Of a stretch of 64,000 nt of DNA, positions 1 to 10,032 are shown in pieces. A program made the translations under genes and the position numbers. The notes beneath the pieces are model-generated. The model worked only from the letters and a program-made list of their open reading frames with translations. It ran no database searches and was not told where the DNA came from. Within the stretch, counting starts at the first letter, position 1, and every line of letters starts with the position of its first letter. This DNA is from Aliiroseovarius sp. Lineage in GTDB: Bacteria > Pseudomonadota > Alphaproteobacteria > Rhodobacterales > Rhodobacteraceae. The stretch lies in assembly GCF_030148435.1 (NCBI RefSeq), contig NZ_JASBTN010000001.1, positions 62,001 through 126,000 of the forward strand, written 5' to 3'.

Positions 1-66
1 GACGGTCTGACCGCCGAACTGCACCCGGGCGCCCTGAAATACTACCAGGAACGTGGCTGGAAATAA
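1..66 (+). CDS. TAXI-family TRAP solute-binding protein, C-terminal end (partial)
   Basis: Only the last 21 codons and the TAA stop are inside the window. The tail (Leu-His-Pro-Gly-Ala-Leu-Lys-Tyr-Tyr near the end) is the usual ending of TAXI-type TRAP receptors, periplasmic proteins that bind a carboxylate and pass it to the TRAP permease. The next gene is a fused TRAP permease, which supports the call. The substrate cannot be told from this fragment. Confidence 0.75.
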   Translation, partial: DGLTAELHPGALKYYQERGWK

Positions 67-91
67 GCGTTTGACCGGTTGAGAAAACTGC

Positions 92-121
92 GACCTCCGG
101 CGCCATGAGGCGGCGGGGGTC
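92..121 (+). terminator. Intercistronic hairpin after the TRAP receptor gene
   Basis: A 13-bp stem with one mismatch and one G-U pair (92-104 with 109-121) closes a four-base loop. No T-run follows, so it may be a 3'-end stabiliser or attenuator that lowers permease expression relative to the receptor, rather than a full terminator. Confidence 0.5.
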
Positions 122-157
122 TTCGTGCTTTCAGGTTACGGGGACATGAGGGGCAAG

Positions 158-2770
158 ATGTCACAAGACAGGACCGACACGCCGCAATCCGATCAGAATG
201 ACGCGGCGCTCGAAGATTTCATCGCCGACAGCGATACCGGCGGGCGCCAGCCTGACGATGCCTTCGGCAAGGCCGCGCTGTGGTACATTCCGCTGGTATG
301 GTCGCTCTACCAGCTTTGGATCGCGTCACCGCTGCCCTTCATCCTGAAGGTCGGTGTGTGGAACGACACCCAGACACGGGCGATCCACCTGGGGTTCGCG
401 GTGCTTCTGGCCTTCATCGCCTTCCCCGGGCTGAAAGGCAGCCCGCGCAACCGCATCCCGATCCCGACCTGGGTCCTGGCCGTGGTCGGTGCGCTGGCGT
501 CCTCCTACCTGTTTTATAATTATGTCGGCGTGGCCAACCGGACCGGCAACCCGAATACGCTGGACCTTGTGGTGTCCGTCATCGGTATCGTGCTTCTGAT
601 GGAGGCCGCGCGCCGTTCGCTGGGCTTCCCGCTGATGGGCGTGGCGTTGTTCTTCCTGGCTTATGTCTTCTTCGGCTCCTGGTCGGGCCTTCCGGAAGTG
701 ATCCAGTGGAAGGGTGCCTCGATCAACAAGGCGATGAGCCACATGTGGCTGACCACCGAAGGCGTCTTCGGCGTGGCGCTGGGCGTGTCCTCGGGCTTTG
801 TCTTTCTTTTCGTGCTGTTTGGCGCGCTTCTGAACCAGGCGGGGGCGGGCAACTATTTCCTGCAACTGGCCTTTGCGGCCCTGGGGCACCTGCGGGGCGG
901 CCCGGCGAAAGCCGCGGTCATTGCCTCGGCGGCGACCGGCCTGATCTCGGGCTCGTCCATCGCCAACGTCGTCACCACCGGCACCTTTACCATCCCGCTG
1001 ATGAAGAAGGTCGGCTTTCCCGCGACCAAGGCCGGCGCGGTCGAGGTCTCCTCGTCCATCAACGGCGTTCTGACCCCGCCGGTCATGGGCGCGGTGGCCT
1101 TCCTGATGACCGAATATGTCGGCATTTCCTATATCGAAGTGGTCAAGACCGCCATCGTGCCAGCCGCGATCTCATATGTCGCGCTGGTCTATATCGTGCA
1201 TCTTGAGGCGCTCAAGATGGGCATGACCGGCACCTCGCGCATGCACCCGGTGAAGTTCATGCTGGGCGCGATCTTCATCATCGCCACGTCGATCGTTATC
1301 GCCGGGGGAACGCTGTTTCTGACCGGGCTGATCGTCGATGTGCTGCAAGGCGCGCTGGGTGCGGCTTCAACCTGGGTGATCGTGGTGATCATGGCGGTGC
1401 TTTATGTGCTGGCCGTACGCTTTGCCGCGGGTCAGAAGGATCTGGAAATGAGCATCGAGAGCATGCAGCATCTGCCGCCCACGCGCGAGATATTCAAGAC
1501 CGGCATCCACTACATCATGCCGATCCTGCTGCTCATGTACCTCTTGATGATCGAGCGCAAATCGCCCGGCCTGTCGGCCTTCTGGTCGGCCATTGCCATG
1601 CTGGTGATCCTGGCCACGCAGAACCCGCTCAAAGCCTATTTCCGGGGTCAGAGCGATATAGGTGCGCAGATCCGTCAGGGGATTGTCGATATCGCCGACG
1701 GGTTGATCATCGGTGCGCGCAACATGATCGGTCTGGCGGCGGCCATGGGTGTCGCGGGTATTATCGTCGGCGCCGTGACCCTGACCGGGATCGGTCAGGT
1801 GATGGCCGAATTCGTCGAGTTCCTGTCGGGTGGCAACCTGCTGGCGATGCTGTTCTTCGTGGCGCTGATTTCGATCATCCTGGGCATGGGCCTGCCGACC
1901 ACGGCGAACTATATCGTCGTGTCGTCGCTGATGGCCGGTGTGGTGGTCGAACTTGGGGCGCAGAACGGGCTGATCGTGCCGCTGGTCGCGGTGCACATGT
2001 TCGTCTTCTATTTCGGGATCATGGCGGATGTGACGCCACCCGTCGGGCTGGCGAGCTTCGCTGCCGCCGCGATTTCGAAGGGCGACCCGCTGCGCACCGG
2101 CTTCCAGGCGTTCTTCTATTCGATCCGCACGGCGCTGCTGCCCTTCCTGTTCATCTTCAACACCGACCTGCTCTTGATCGACGTCGGCCCGGTGCAGGCG
2201 ATCTTCGTCTTCGTCGTGGCGCTGATCGCGATGCTTCTGTTCGCGGCGGGCACGATGGGTTTCTTCATGGTGCGTTCGCGCATCTGGGAAAGCGCGGTCC
2301 TGTTGCTGGTGGCCTTTACCCTGTTCCAGCCGGGCTATTTCCTGAATCAGCTGCAGCCCGAGTTCGAAACCCGCGCGGGGGCCGAGATTTTCGACATGGC
2401 TCAGGCGGCGGAGGCAAATGGTTCGCTGCGCGTACGTCTGACGGGGGAAAGCCTGGAGGGCGATCCGGTGGATGCGCGCTTCTTGCTGCCGATGGGCGAG
2501 GCAGGCGCGGATGGCGCCACCCGGCTCTATGACGGGGCCGGGCTGGAGCTTCGCGACGAGGAGGGCAAGCTCTTTGTCGACAACCTGAACTTCGGTGGGC
2601 CAGCCGAACAACTGGGCATCGATTTCGACTGGGAGATCGTGGAGCTTGAGGTTCCCGCCGACCGCCCGCCGAAGGAGCTGTTCTATATCCCCGCCTTCCT
2701 GCTGCTGGCTGCGGTTTACCTGCTGCAAATGCGGCGCAAGGGCGCTCAAGAGGAAGGAGTACCGGCATGA
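158..2770 (+). CDS. TRAP transporter permease, fused 4TM/12TM type with C-terminal DUF3394 region
   Basis: Integral inner-membrane permease of a TAXI-type TRAP transporter, using an ion gradient to import the ligand delivered by the periplasmic receptor. About 870 residues: a soluble N-terminus, the small-subunit helices, then the DctM-like large subunit with typical stretches such as GLISGSSIANVVTTG and GMGLPTTANYIVVSS. After the last DctM helices comes a roughly 130-residue soluble section (about residues 745-845) and a final helix, as in DUF3394-bearing TRAP permeases. I start at ATG 158 because GAGGGG precedes it; an in-frame GTG at 125 and ATG at 146 are possible. The stop overlaps the next ATG by four bases (ATGA), so the Usp gene is translationally coupled. 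Confidence 0.93.
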   Translation: MSQDRTDTPQSDQNDAALEDFIADSDTGGRQPDDAFGKAALWYIPLVWSLYQLWIASPLPFILKVGVWNDTQTRAIHLGFAVLLAFIAFPGLKGSPRNRIPIPTWVLAVVGALASSYLFYNYVGVANRTGNPNTLDLVVSVIGIVLLMEAARRSLGFPLMGVALFFLAYVFFGSWSGLPEVIQWKGASINKAMSHMWLTTEGVFGVALGVSSGFVFLFVLFGALLNQAGAGNYFLQLAFAALGHLRGGPAKAAVIASAATGLISGSSIANVVTTGTFTIPLMKKVGFPATKAGAVEVSSSINGVLTPPVMGAVAFLMTEYVGISYIEVVKTAIVPAAISYVALVYIVHLEALKMGMTGTSRMHPVKFMLGAIFIIATSIVIAGGTLFLTGLIVDVLQGALGAASTWVIVVIMAVLYVLAVRFAAGQKDLEMSIESMQHLPPTREIFKTGIHYIMPILLLMYLLMIERKSPGLSAFWSAIAMLVILATQNPLKAYFRGQSDIGAQIRQGIVDIADGLIIGARNMIGLAAAMGVAGIIVGAVTLTGIGQVMAEFVEFLSGGNLLAMLFFVALISIILGMGLPTTANYIVVSSLMAGVVVELGAQNGLIVPLVAVHMFVFYFGIMADVTPPVGLASFAAAAISKGDPLRTGFQAFFYSIRTALLPFLFIFNTDLLLIDVGPVQAIFVFVVALIAMLLFAAGTMGFFMVRSRIWESAVLLLVAFTLFQPGYFLNQLQPEFETRAGAEIFDMAQAAEANGSLRVRLTGESLEGDPVDARFLLPMGEAGADGATRLYDGAGLELRDEEGKLFVDNLNFGGPAEQLGIDFDWEIVELEVPADRPPKELFYIPAFLLLAAVYLLQMRRKGAQEEGVPA

Positions 2771-3195
2771 CGAATCATGTTCTCTGCGCGATCGACCTGA
2801 CCCACCTTGAGGCGGAAAAGCCGCTTCTGCGTCGCGCCGCCGAGCTGGCGGATTTCTACGGCGCGTCACTGTCCGTGGTCACGGTTATCCCGGATTACGG
2901 CATGTCGATCGTCGGCTCCTTTTTCCAGGAAGGCACGATGAAGGCGGCCGCGGCCTCGGCCAGCGAGCAGTTGCATGCCTTCGTGGCCGACACCCTGCCA
3001 GGTGTCGACGCCGTGCAGCATATTGTCGAGGTCGGAACCGCCTACGAGCAGATCCTGGATGCGATCGAACGTTCCAAGGCGGATCTGGTGGTGATCGGTG
3101 CGCACAAGCCGAACCTGATGGACAAGCTACAGGGGCCGAACTCATCGCGCGTGGCGCGCAAGGCGCCCTGCTCGGTGCTGATCGTGCGCGACTGA
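2767..3195 (+). CDS. Universal stress protein (UspA family)
   Basis: A 142-residue single-domain Usp protein. It opens with LCAIDLTH and carries the nucleotide-binding loop near the C-terminus (VVIGAHKPN, then a Ser-Ser-Arg-Val-Ala stretch before CSVLIVRD). Usp proteins bound to TRAP operons are known (for example TeaD of the ectoine TRAP system) and are thought to regulate the transporter by nucleotide binding; that role here is inferred from the overlap with the permease stop. A good Shine-Dalgarno (AGGAAGGAGT) lies just upstream. It is the last gene of the TRAP operon. Confidence 0.92.
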   Translation: MTNHVLCAIDLTHLEAEKPLLRRAAELADFYGASLSVVTVIPDYGMSIVGSFFQEGTMKAAAASASEQLHAFVADTLPGVDAVQHIVEVGTAYEQILDAIERSKADLVVIGAHKPNLMDKLQGPNSSRVARKAPCSVLIVRD

Positions 3196-3205
3196 ACTGC
3201 GTTCC

Positions 3206-3230
3206 CCCCGGCGCCATGGGCACGCCGGGG
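3206..3230 (+). terminator. Terminator hairpin of the TRAP-usp operon
   Basis: CCCCGGCG (3206-3213) and CGCCGGGG (3223-3230) form an 8-bp G+C stem with a 9-base loop, 11 bases after the usp stop. There is no T-run. Confidence 0.6.
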
Positions 3231-3381
3231 AGAGGGGTGCCATGTCCTGAAAGCAAAGAAATGGTTGGTCGGACCGTGTCCATGGCCCACTGACAAAGCA
3301 TAGGCTCCGCGCATGGCGCCAAGCGTACTGACCAGCGCGCAGGACAGGGTGCACCGGGTGTCATGGGGTTGCCGTCGCATG

Positions 3382-3414
3382 GCGCGGGGAGGAATGCGGA
3401 AGGCCTGCCCGCGC
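3382..3414 (-). promoter_or_regulatory. Candidate expression-platform helix of the TPP riboswitch
   Basis: Directly after the riboswitch P1 helix on the minus strand, GCGCGGG (3414-3408) can pair with CCCGCGC (3388-3382) across a 19-base loop. An ATG follows one base later (3380-3378). An alternative helix of GCGAC (plus 3413-3417) with GTCGC (plus 3374-3378) would compete with P1. This is the geometry of a riboswitch expression platform, but no convincing protein follows. It is an inference from base pairing only. Confidence 0.4.
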
Positions 3415-3499
3415 GACGTCTTCCGCCAGCGTGATCCGGGTCAGGTTCAAAGGGTAGGTCTCAGCCCAACCCAAGTTCAGGCGCCCCTGTCACGACGCC
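3415..3499 (-). promoter_or_regulatory. TPP (THI-box) riboswitch
   Basis: Read on the minus strand, the segment has the conserved thiamine pyrophosphate aptamer blocks in order: GGGCTGAGACC, then ACCCTTTGAACCTGA, then CCGGATCACGCTGGCGGAAG. The flanks GGCGTC (3499-3494) and GACGTC (3420-3415) form a six-pair P1 helix with one G-U. Such elements normally precede thiamine synthesis or transport genes. Here only about 215 bases separate it from the 3' end of the convergent usp gene, and no thiamine gene is present. On its 5' side the MFS stop is 52 bases away. Confidence 0.9.
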
Positions 3500-3508
3500 A
3501 CCTAAGGG

Positions 3509-3543
3509 AAATAACCCCGCCGAGCAAAGTGGTTCAGGGCGGG
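3509..3543 (-). terminator. Probable terminator of the MFS transporter gene
   Basis: On the minus strand CCCGCC (3543-3538) pairs with GGCGGG (3521-3516) across a 16-base loop, followed by GTTATTTC. It lies between the transporter stop and the TPP riboswitch. The long loop makes it weak, so read-through into the riboswitch is possible. Confidence 0.45.
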
Positions 3544-3551
3544 CGGTGTGT

Positions 3552-4778
3552 TCACTCTGCGCGGCTGTGCCCCCGGTCACGCCGATCCAGCATCCGCCCC
3601 ATAGTCAGCACCGCCACCGCCAGTCCCGCGAACAGCGCCATGGTCAGGCTGATCGCCAGGTTGGTGCCATCGAAGAGCGACGAAGCGATGAACGCGCCGA
3701 GGCTGGCCATGACCATCTGCAGTGCGCCCATCAGCGAGGCCGCGAAACCGGGCATGTCACCCGCGGGTTCCATCGCCGCCGCCATCGAGGTGGGCAGGAT
3801 GATTCCGAAAGCCGCCACGTAGAGACATACGCCGCCCCAGAAGGCGGGCAGGGAGGGGTCGGCAAAGGCCAGCCCCAGGTTGACCAGCCCGGCCAGGCCC
3901 AACAGGCTGACCGCCAGGGTTCCGACCTGGCGCAGGCTGATCCGGGTCAGCAATTGGCGCGCAAACAGCGCGCCGCCCGTGTTTACCCCGGCCACGATCG
4001 CAAAGAGCGCGCCGAAGGCCTCGGGCGAGACACCGTAGCGCTGCTCGGCAATGATCGCGCCGGTGGCCCCGACCGAGACATAGCCGCCGAACGTCAGCCC
4101 GCCCACCGCCATCGGCACCAGGTAGGAGCGGGTGGTCAGGAGCCGGGCCCCCGCGCTGCGGATGAAGCCCAGGGTGAAACGCTCGGGCCTTTTCTCGCCG
4201 CCGGTTTCGCCCAGGGAAAACCAGGTGTAGGTTGCAAAGACCATGGCCAACAGGGCCAGGAAAACAAAGATCGCGCGCCAGGAAAACAGGATCAGCAGGC
4301 CCGAGCCCAGCACCGGTGCGAACATGGTGGCCATGGTCAGGATCGCGCCCAGCACGGTCATGATCCGCGCGGCTTCCTCGCCATGGGCCACATCGCGCAC
4401 CATGGCGCGGGCAATGATCGGCGAGGCGCCGAACAGCCCCTGGATGAAACGGGCGATCAGCAGGCCCTGGAAACTCGCGGCCATCGCGCAGGCCAATGAG
4501 GCAAGGGTAAACCCCGCAAGCGTCATCAGAAGCGCGCGCCGCCGCCCGAAGGCATCCGAAAAGAGGCCCCAGAACAGCTGCCCCACCGCATAGGCGATGA
4601 AATAGAGCCCGACCAGCAGCGCGCCCTGTTGCTCCGGTGCGCCAAAACTGCGGGCAACCACGCCGGTGGAGGGCAGCACGATGTCCACGCTGACGGCGGT
4701 CAGCGCGGTGATGCCGCCCAGGAAGACCACCGTGTCGGTGCGGTCCAAGGCGGGTTTTGTGGCCGTTTTTCGAGCCAT
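3552..4778 (-). CDS. MFS drug/metabolite transporter, Bcr/CflA type
   Basis: A 408-residue protein with 12 predicted membrane segments in two halves. The loop between helices 2 and 3 has the MFS motif around SDAFGRRRALL, and helix 4 contains RFIQGLFGAS. These fit the Bcr/CflA group of proton-driven exporters (drugs, sulfonamides, cysteine). The substrate is not evident. It lies downstream of valS on the same strand, but a strong terminator separates the two, so it probably has its own promoter. A TPP riboswitch follows its stop rather than preceding its start. Confidence 0.88.
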   Translation of the reverse strand: MARKTATKPALDRTDTVVFLGGITALTAVSVDIVLPSTGVVARSFGAPEQQGALLVGLYFIAYAVGQLFWGLFSDAFGRRRALLMTLAGFTLASLACAMAASFQGLLIARFIQGLFGASPIIARAMVRDVAHGEEAARIMTVLGAILTMATMFAPVLGSGLLILFSWRAIFVFLALLAMVFATYTWFSLGETGGEKRPERFTLGFIRSAGARLLTTRSYLVPMAVGGLTFGGYVSVGATGAIIAEQRYGVSPEAFGALFAIVAGVNTGGALFARQLLTRISLRQVGTLAVSLLGLAGLVNLGLAFADPSLPAFWGGVCLYVAAFGIILPTSMAAAMEPAGDMPGFAASLMGALQMVMASLGAFIASSLFDGTNLAISLTMALFAGLAVAVLTMGRMLDRRDRGHSRAE

Positions 4779-4795
4779 GCGGGCGTCCCTAAAGG

Positions 4796-4823
4796 AAAAC
4801 GCCCCGCCGGGTCGGGCGGGGCG
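4796..4823 (-). terminator. Rho-independent terminator of valS
   Basis: CGCCCCGCC (4800-4808) and GGCGGGGCG (4815-4823) form a 9-bp stem with a six-base loop. On the minus strand a TTTT run follows at 4799-4796. It sits 18 bases beyond the valS stop. Confidence 0.85.
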
Positions 4824-4840
4824 ATGCGTTGAGCGTCGTG

Positions 4841-7615
4841 TTACAGATCGGCCAGGCGCGAGAGGGCTTCGTTGATCTTGGCCTCCTCCGCCTCGCGCGC
4901 GGCGAGGTTGGCGCGGGCTTCCTCGACCACCTCGTCAGGTGCGCTGGCGACGAATTTCGGGTTGTTCAACCGGCCCCGCAGCCCGCCCAGTTCCTTGGCG
5001 AGCTTGCCGAGGGTCTTTTCCAGCCGCGCCTTTTCGGCGTCCACGTCGATGATGTCCGCCAGCGGCAGGGCGAAGGCGCCACCGTCCACGGGCACGGTGA
5101 TGCAGCCCTTGGGCAGTTCCGCCCGTTCGGTCAGGCTGTCGATCCGCGCCATGCGTTTGATCAGCGCCTCGTTGCCCGCCCAGGCGGCGCGACCGGCCGC
5201 GTCCATCTCCTGCAGGATCACCGGGATCTTCAGGCCGGCGGGCACATGCACCTGGGCGCGGGCCGAGCGGATATTGTCGATCACCTGAATTACCCAGTTG
5301 AGCTCGGCGCTCGCAGCCTCGTCGACCAGTTCGGCGCCATAGGTCGGCCAGTCGGCATGCACCAGCATCTTCTGGCGCTCGGATATGTCGCCCCAGAGCT
5401 GTTCGGTGATGAACGGCATGATCGGGTGCAGAAGCACCAGGCACTGGTCGATCACCCAGGCCATGGTGGCGCGGGTCTCGGCCACGACGGCGGCGTCATC
5501 GGAGTTCAGGAGCGGCTTGGCGAACTCCAGATACCAGTCGCAGACCTTGCCCCAGACATAGGCGTAAAGCCCGTTGGCGGCCTCGTTGAAACGGTAGCCG
5601 TCCAGCGCCTCGTCCACCATGATGCGGGCCTTGGCGGTTTCGCCGACGATCCATTTGTTCACGGTCTGGGTGACGGCGGCCGGGTCGAAATCAGCAGACG
5701 GTTTGCAGTCGTTCATCTCGGCAAACCGCGCGGCGTTCCACAGCTTGGTGCCGAAGTTACGGTAGCCCTTGATGCGTTCTTCGCTGAGTTTCAGCACCCC
5801 ACCGATGGCCGCCATCGAGGCATTGGTAAAGCGCAGCGCATCCGCGCCGTATTCGTCGATGATCTCCAGCGGGTCGATGACATTGCCCGTGGTCTTGGAC
5901 ATCTTCTTACCCTTCTCGTCGCGGACAAGCTGGTGCAGGTAGACCGTGTGGAAGGGGATCTCATCCACCACCGCCAGCTGCATCATCATCATGCGCGCGA
6001 CCCAGAAGAACAGGATGTCGAACCCGGTGATCAGCACATCGGTCGAGAAGTATTTCTGCATCTCGTCCGTGTCGGCAGGCCAGCCCAGGGTGCCGATCGG
6101 CCAGAGGCCGGAGGAGAACCAAGTGTCGAGAACGTCTTCGTCACGGGTCAGCGCCTTGCCACCGGCCATTTCCACTGCCTCGGCTTCGGTCGCGGCGCAA
6201 TATTCCTTTCCGTCCTCATCATACCAAACCGGCACCTGATGGCCCCACCAGAGCTGGCGTGAAATGCACCAGGGCTCGATGTTCGCCAGCCAGTGGTAAT
6301 AGGTCTTCTCGCCGCTCTCCGGGATGATCTTGGTGCGGCCTTTGCGTACCGCGTCCAGCGCGGGCCCGACGATTTTCGCCGTGTCCACATACCATTGGTC
6401 GGTCAGGAAGGGCTCGATCGCGACCTTCGAGCGGTCGCCATGCGGGACCATGTGGCGGTCTTCGTCGATGCCGTCCAGCCAGCCGTTGTCATGTGCTTCG
6501 GTGACGATGGCGTCGCGGGCCTCGTAGCGGTCCATGTCATGGAAACGCACCACGGTGTCGGCCAGCATTTCGGGGTCGCAGCCCTCGGCGAAGTCGGCAT
6601 TGTCCTTCAGGAACATCTGCGCGCGGGTGCCCATCACGTTGATGATGCGCAGGCCGGTGCGCTTGCCCACGTCGCGGTCGTTGAAGTCGTGGGCGGGGGT
6701 GATCTTCACCGCACCCGTGCCCTTTTCCGGGTCGGCGTAGTCGTCGGCGACAATCGGGATGGACCGCCCACAGAGCGGCAGTTTCACGGTCTTGCCGATC
6801 AGGTGCTGATAGCGTTCGTCGTCCGGGTGCACGGCCACGCCGGTATCGCCCAGCATGGTTTCGGGCCGGGTGGTGGCGACGACCAGATAATCGCGGGTTT
6901 CGCGGGCGATCTCGTTGCCGTCCTCGTCCTTGGTAATGTGGGTATAGGTCTGCCCACCTTCCAGCGGATAGCGCAGGCGCCACATTTTGCCGTTCACCTC
7001 GATCTGCTCGACCTCGAGGTCCGAGATGGCGGTTTCAAAGTGCGGATCCCAGTTGACCAGGCGCTTGCCCTTGTAGATCAGACCCTTGTTATACATCTCC
7101 ACGAAAACCTTGATGACGGCATCGTGGAAATTGCCCTTGGCGTCGGCCGCAGGGGCGCCGGGGGCGCCGGACATGGTGAAGGCGTTGCGCTCCCAGTCGC
7201 AGGAGGAGCCGAGGCGCTTCAGCTGGTTGACGATGGTGCCGCCGTATTCGCCCTTCCATTCCCAGACCTTCTGCAGGAAGGCGTCGCGGCCCAGTTCGCG
7301 CCGGCCGGGTTGCTGGGTGGCGGCCAGCATCTTTTCGACCTGCAGCTGGGTGGCAATGCCCGCGTGGTCCTGCCCGGGCTGCCACAGCGTGTCGAACCCG
7401 CGCATGCGGTGCCAGCGCACCAGGATGTCCTGCAGCGTGTTGTTGAAGGCATGGCCCACGTGCAGCGCGCCGGTCACATTGGGGGGCGGGATCATCACGC
7501 AGAAGCTCTCGTCGCGCGAGGCGTTGGCGCCTGCGCGGAAGGCACCGGAGACCTCCCATGCGGCATAGATTTCGCCCTCGCGGGCTTGGGCGTCAAAGGT
7601 TTTTTCCATGGCCAT
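4841..7615 (-). CDS. valS: Valine--tRNA ligase
   Basis: Class I aminoacyl-tRNA synthetase charging tRNA-Val in the cytoplasm. The HIGH-type signature is seen in [15 protein letters not shown] and the KMSKS loop as KKMSKTTGN. The CP1 editing domain lies between, the anticodon-binding domain follows (around [12 protein letters not shown]), and the C-terminus is the usual ValS coiled-coil arm rich in Glu, Ala and Lys. Length (about 924 residues) is normal. The frame is open upstream to 7711, but homology begins at MAMEKTFDA or MEKTFDA; I chose the ATG at 7615, with 7609 equally possible. It is followed by a strong terminator and stands alone. Confidence 0.97.
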   Translation of the reverse strand: MAMEKTFDAQAREGEIYAAWEVSGAFRAGANASRDESFCVMIPPPNVTGALHVGHAFNNTLQDILVRWHRMRGFDTLWQPGQDHAGIATQLQVEKMLAATQQPGRRELGRDAFLQKVWEWKGEYGGTIVNQLKRLGSSCDWERNAFTMSGAPGAPAADAKGNFHDAVIKVFVEMYNKGLIYKGKRLVNWDPHFETAISDLEVEQIEVNGKMWRLRYPLEGGQTYTHITKDEDGNEIARETRDYLVVATTRPETMLGDTGVAVHPDDERYQHLIGKTVKLPLCGRSIPIVADDYADPEKGTGAVKITPAHDFNDRDVGKRTGLRIINVMGTRAQMFLKDNADFAEGCDPEMLADTVVRFHDMDRYEARDAIVTEAHDNGWLDGIDEDRHMVPHGDRSKVAIEPFLTDQWYVDTAKIVGPALDAVRKGRTKIIPESGEKTYYHWLANIEPWCISRQLWWGHQVPVWYDEDGKEYCAATEAEAVEMAGGKALTRDEDVLDTWFSSGLWPIGTLGWPADTDEMQKYFSTDVLITGFDILFFWVARMMMMQLAVVDEIPFHTVYLHQLVRDEKGKKMSKTTGNVIDPLEIIDEYGADALRFTNASMAAIGGVLKLSEERIKGYRNFGTKLWNAARFAEMNDCKPSADFDPAAVTQTVNKWIVGETAKARIMVDEALDGYRFNEAANGLYAYVWGKVCDWYLEFAKPLLNSDDAAVVAETRATMAWVIDQCLVLLHPIMPFITEQLWGDISERQKMLVHADWPTYGAELVDEAASAELNWVIQVIDNIRSARAQVHVPAGLKIPVILQEMDAAGRAAWAGNEALIKRMARIDSLTERAELPKGCITVPVDGGAFALPLADIIDVDAEKARLEKTLGKLAKELGGLRGRLNNPKFVASAPDEVVEEARANLAAREAEEAKINEALSRLADL

Positions 7616-7725
7616 GGCGGTCTGTCCCAGCGTGTGAAAATGCGTCCGGGGACATGTAGCCGAAGGGCGGGGCAAGGGGAAGGGCGTTGTCAGCTCGTGC
7701 GGCCGCGCCACGCGTGTTGTCCCGC

Positions 7726-7738
7726 GCCCGGACCGGGC
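7726..7738 (-). terminator. Short hairpin after pgm
   Basis: GCCC (7726-7729) and GGGC (7735-7738) flank GGACC, a G+C-rich perfect inverted repeat nine bases past the pgm stop. There is no T-run, so its role as a terminator is tentative. Confidence 0.35.
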
Positions 7739-7746
7739 AGGGTAGG

Positions 7747-9399
<1,653 letters not shown>

Positions 9400-9474
9400 T
9401 CACCATAACGCGGTGGGCGCGGAAGCTTTATCAGTAGATTTCGTCAAAATTGGGGTGGCGGTTCACCGCCGTTT

Positions 9475-9906
9475 TTAGCCCAAACGGTCAATCCGGGTCG
9501 AGAGATGTATGAGGCTTTCCGAGCTCTTGACCCCGTCAATCTCGCCGATTGCATCCAGCGCGGCGTCCAGTTCGGCGGTCGAGCGGGCGGCCAGCTTCAA
9601 CACCATGTCGAACCGTCCGGAGGCGGTATGGGCGACCTCGACCGTTGTCAGGGTCTTCAGCCGCGCCAGCACCGCCGGGGTCGAGCGTGGCTCCAATGAC
9701 AACAATACGGTGGCGTGAATCTGATCCCCTCTTGCGCCATCGCCCAGTTTCAGCGCATAGCCCGCGATTATACCGCGTTCCTCAAGCCGTTCGATTCGGG
9801 CCTGTACAGTTGATCGTGCCAGTCCCAGCCGCCGGGCCAGGGTGGCCACCGGCAGACGGGCGTTTCCTTCGAGTTGAGCGAGCAATTCGCGGTCTGTGTC
9901 GTCCAT
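9475..9906 (-). CDS. Lrp/AsnC family transcriptional regulator
   Basis: A 143-residue protein with an N-terminal winged helix-turn-helix (ARRLGLARSTVQARIERLEE, about residues 23-42) and a C-terminal RAM/AsnC ligand domain. It is transcribed divergently from an ornithine decarboxylase gene, and the 126-bp gap contains a near-perfect inverted repeat (9929-9947) suited to an Lrp dimer. I infer that it controls the decarboxylase, probably in response to an amino acid, and may regulate itself. Confidence 0.92.
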   Translation of the reverse strand: MDDTDRELLAQLEGNARLPVATLARRLGLARSTVQARIERLEERGIIAGYALKLGDGARGDQIHATVLLSLEPRSTPAVLARLKTLTTVEVAHTASGRFDMVLKLAARSTAELDAALDAIGEIDGVKSSESLIHLSTRIDRLG

Positions 9907-9928
9907 GTGTCGTCTCTAGGCGTCGTTT

Positions 9929-9947
9929 TGTCGTATGGTATGCGACA
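9929..9947. promoter_or_regulatory. Inverted-repeat operator candidate between the Lrp gene and the ornithine decarboxylase gene
   Basis: TGTCGTAT-GGT-ATGCGACA has 8-bp arms with 7 of 8 matching around a 3-bp centre. It lies 22 bases before the Lrp start and about 85 bases before the decarboxylase start. Length and symmetry suit an Lrp-family dimer. Confidence 0.55.
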
Positions 9948-10032
9948 TTTTGTCATTTCCGCCACTAGAAATCGCCGGACTCAGCCTGAAAACTGAAGGA
10001 AAGCGCGACGGTTCACCCGAAGGATCAAACTC

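Noticed and set aside
3042-3380. 112-codon minus-strand frame just after the TPP riboswitch
   Set aside because: Its ATG is well placed for control by the riboswitch, but the protein is Arg/Ser/Pro-rich with no domain, has no ribosome site, and mostly runs antisense to usp. Not accepted as a gene without expression data.
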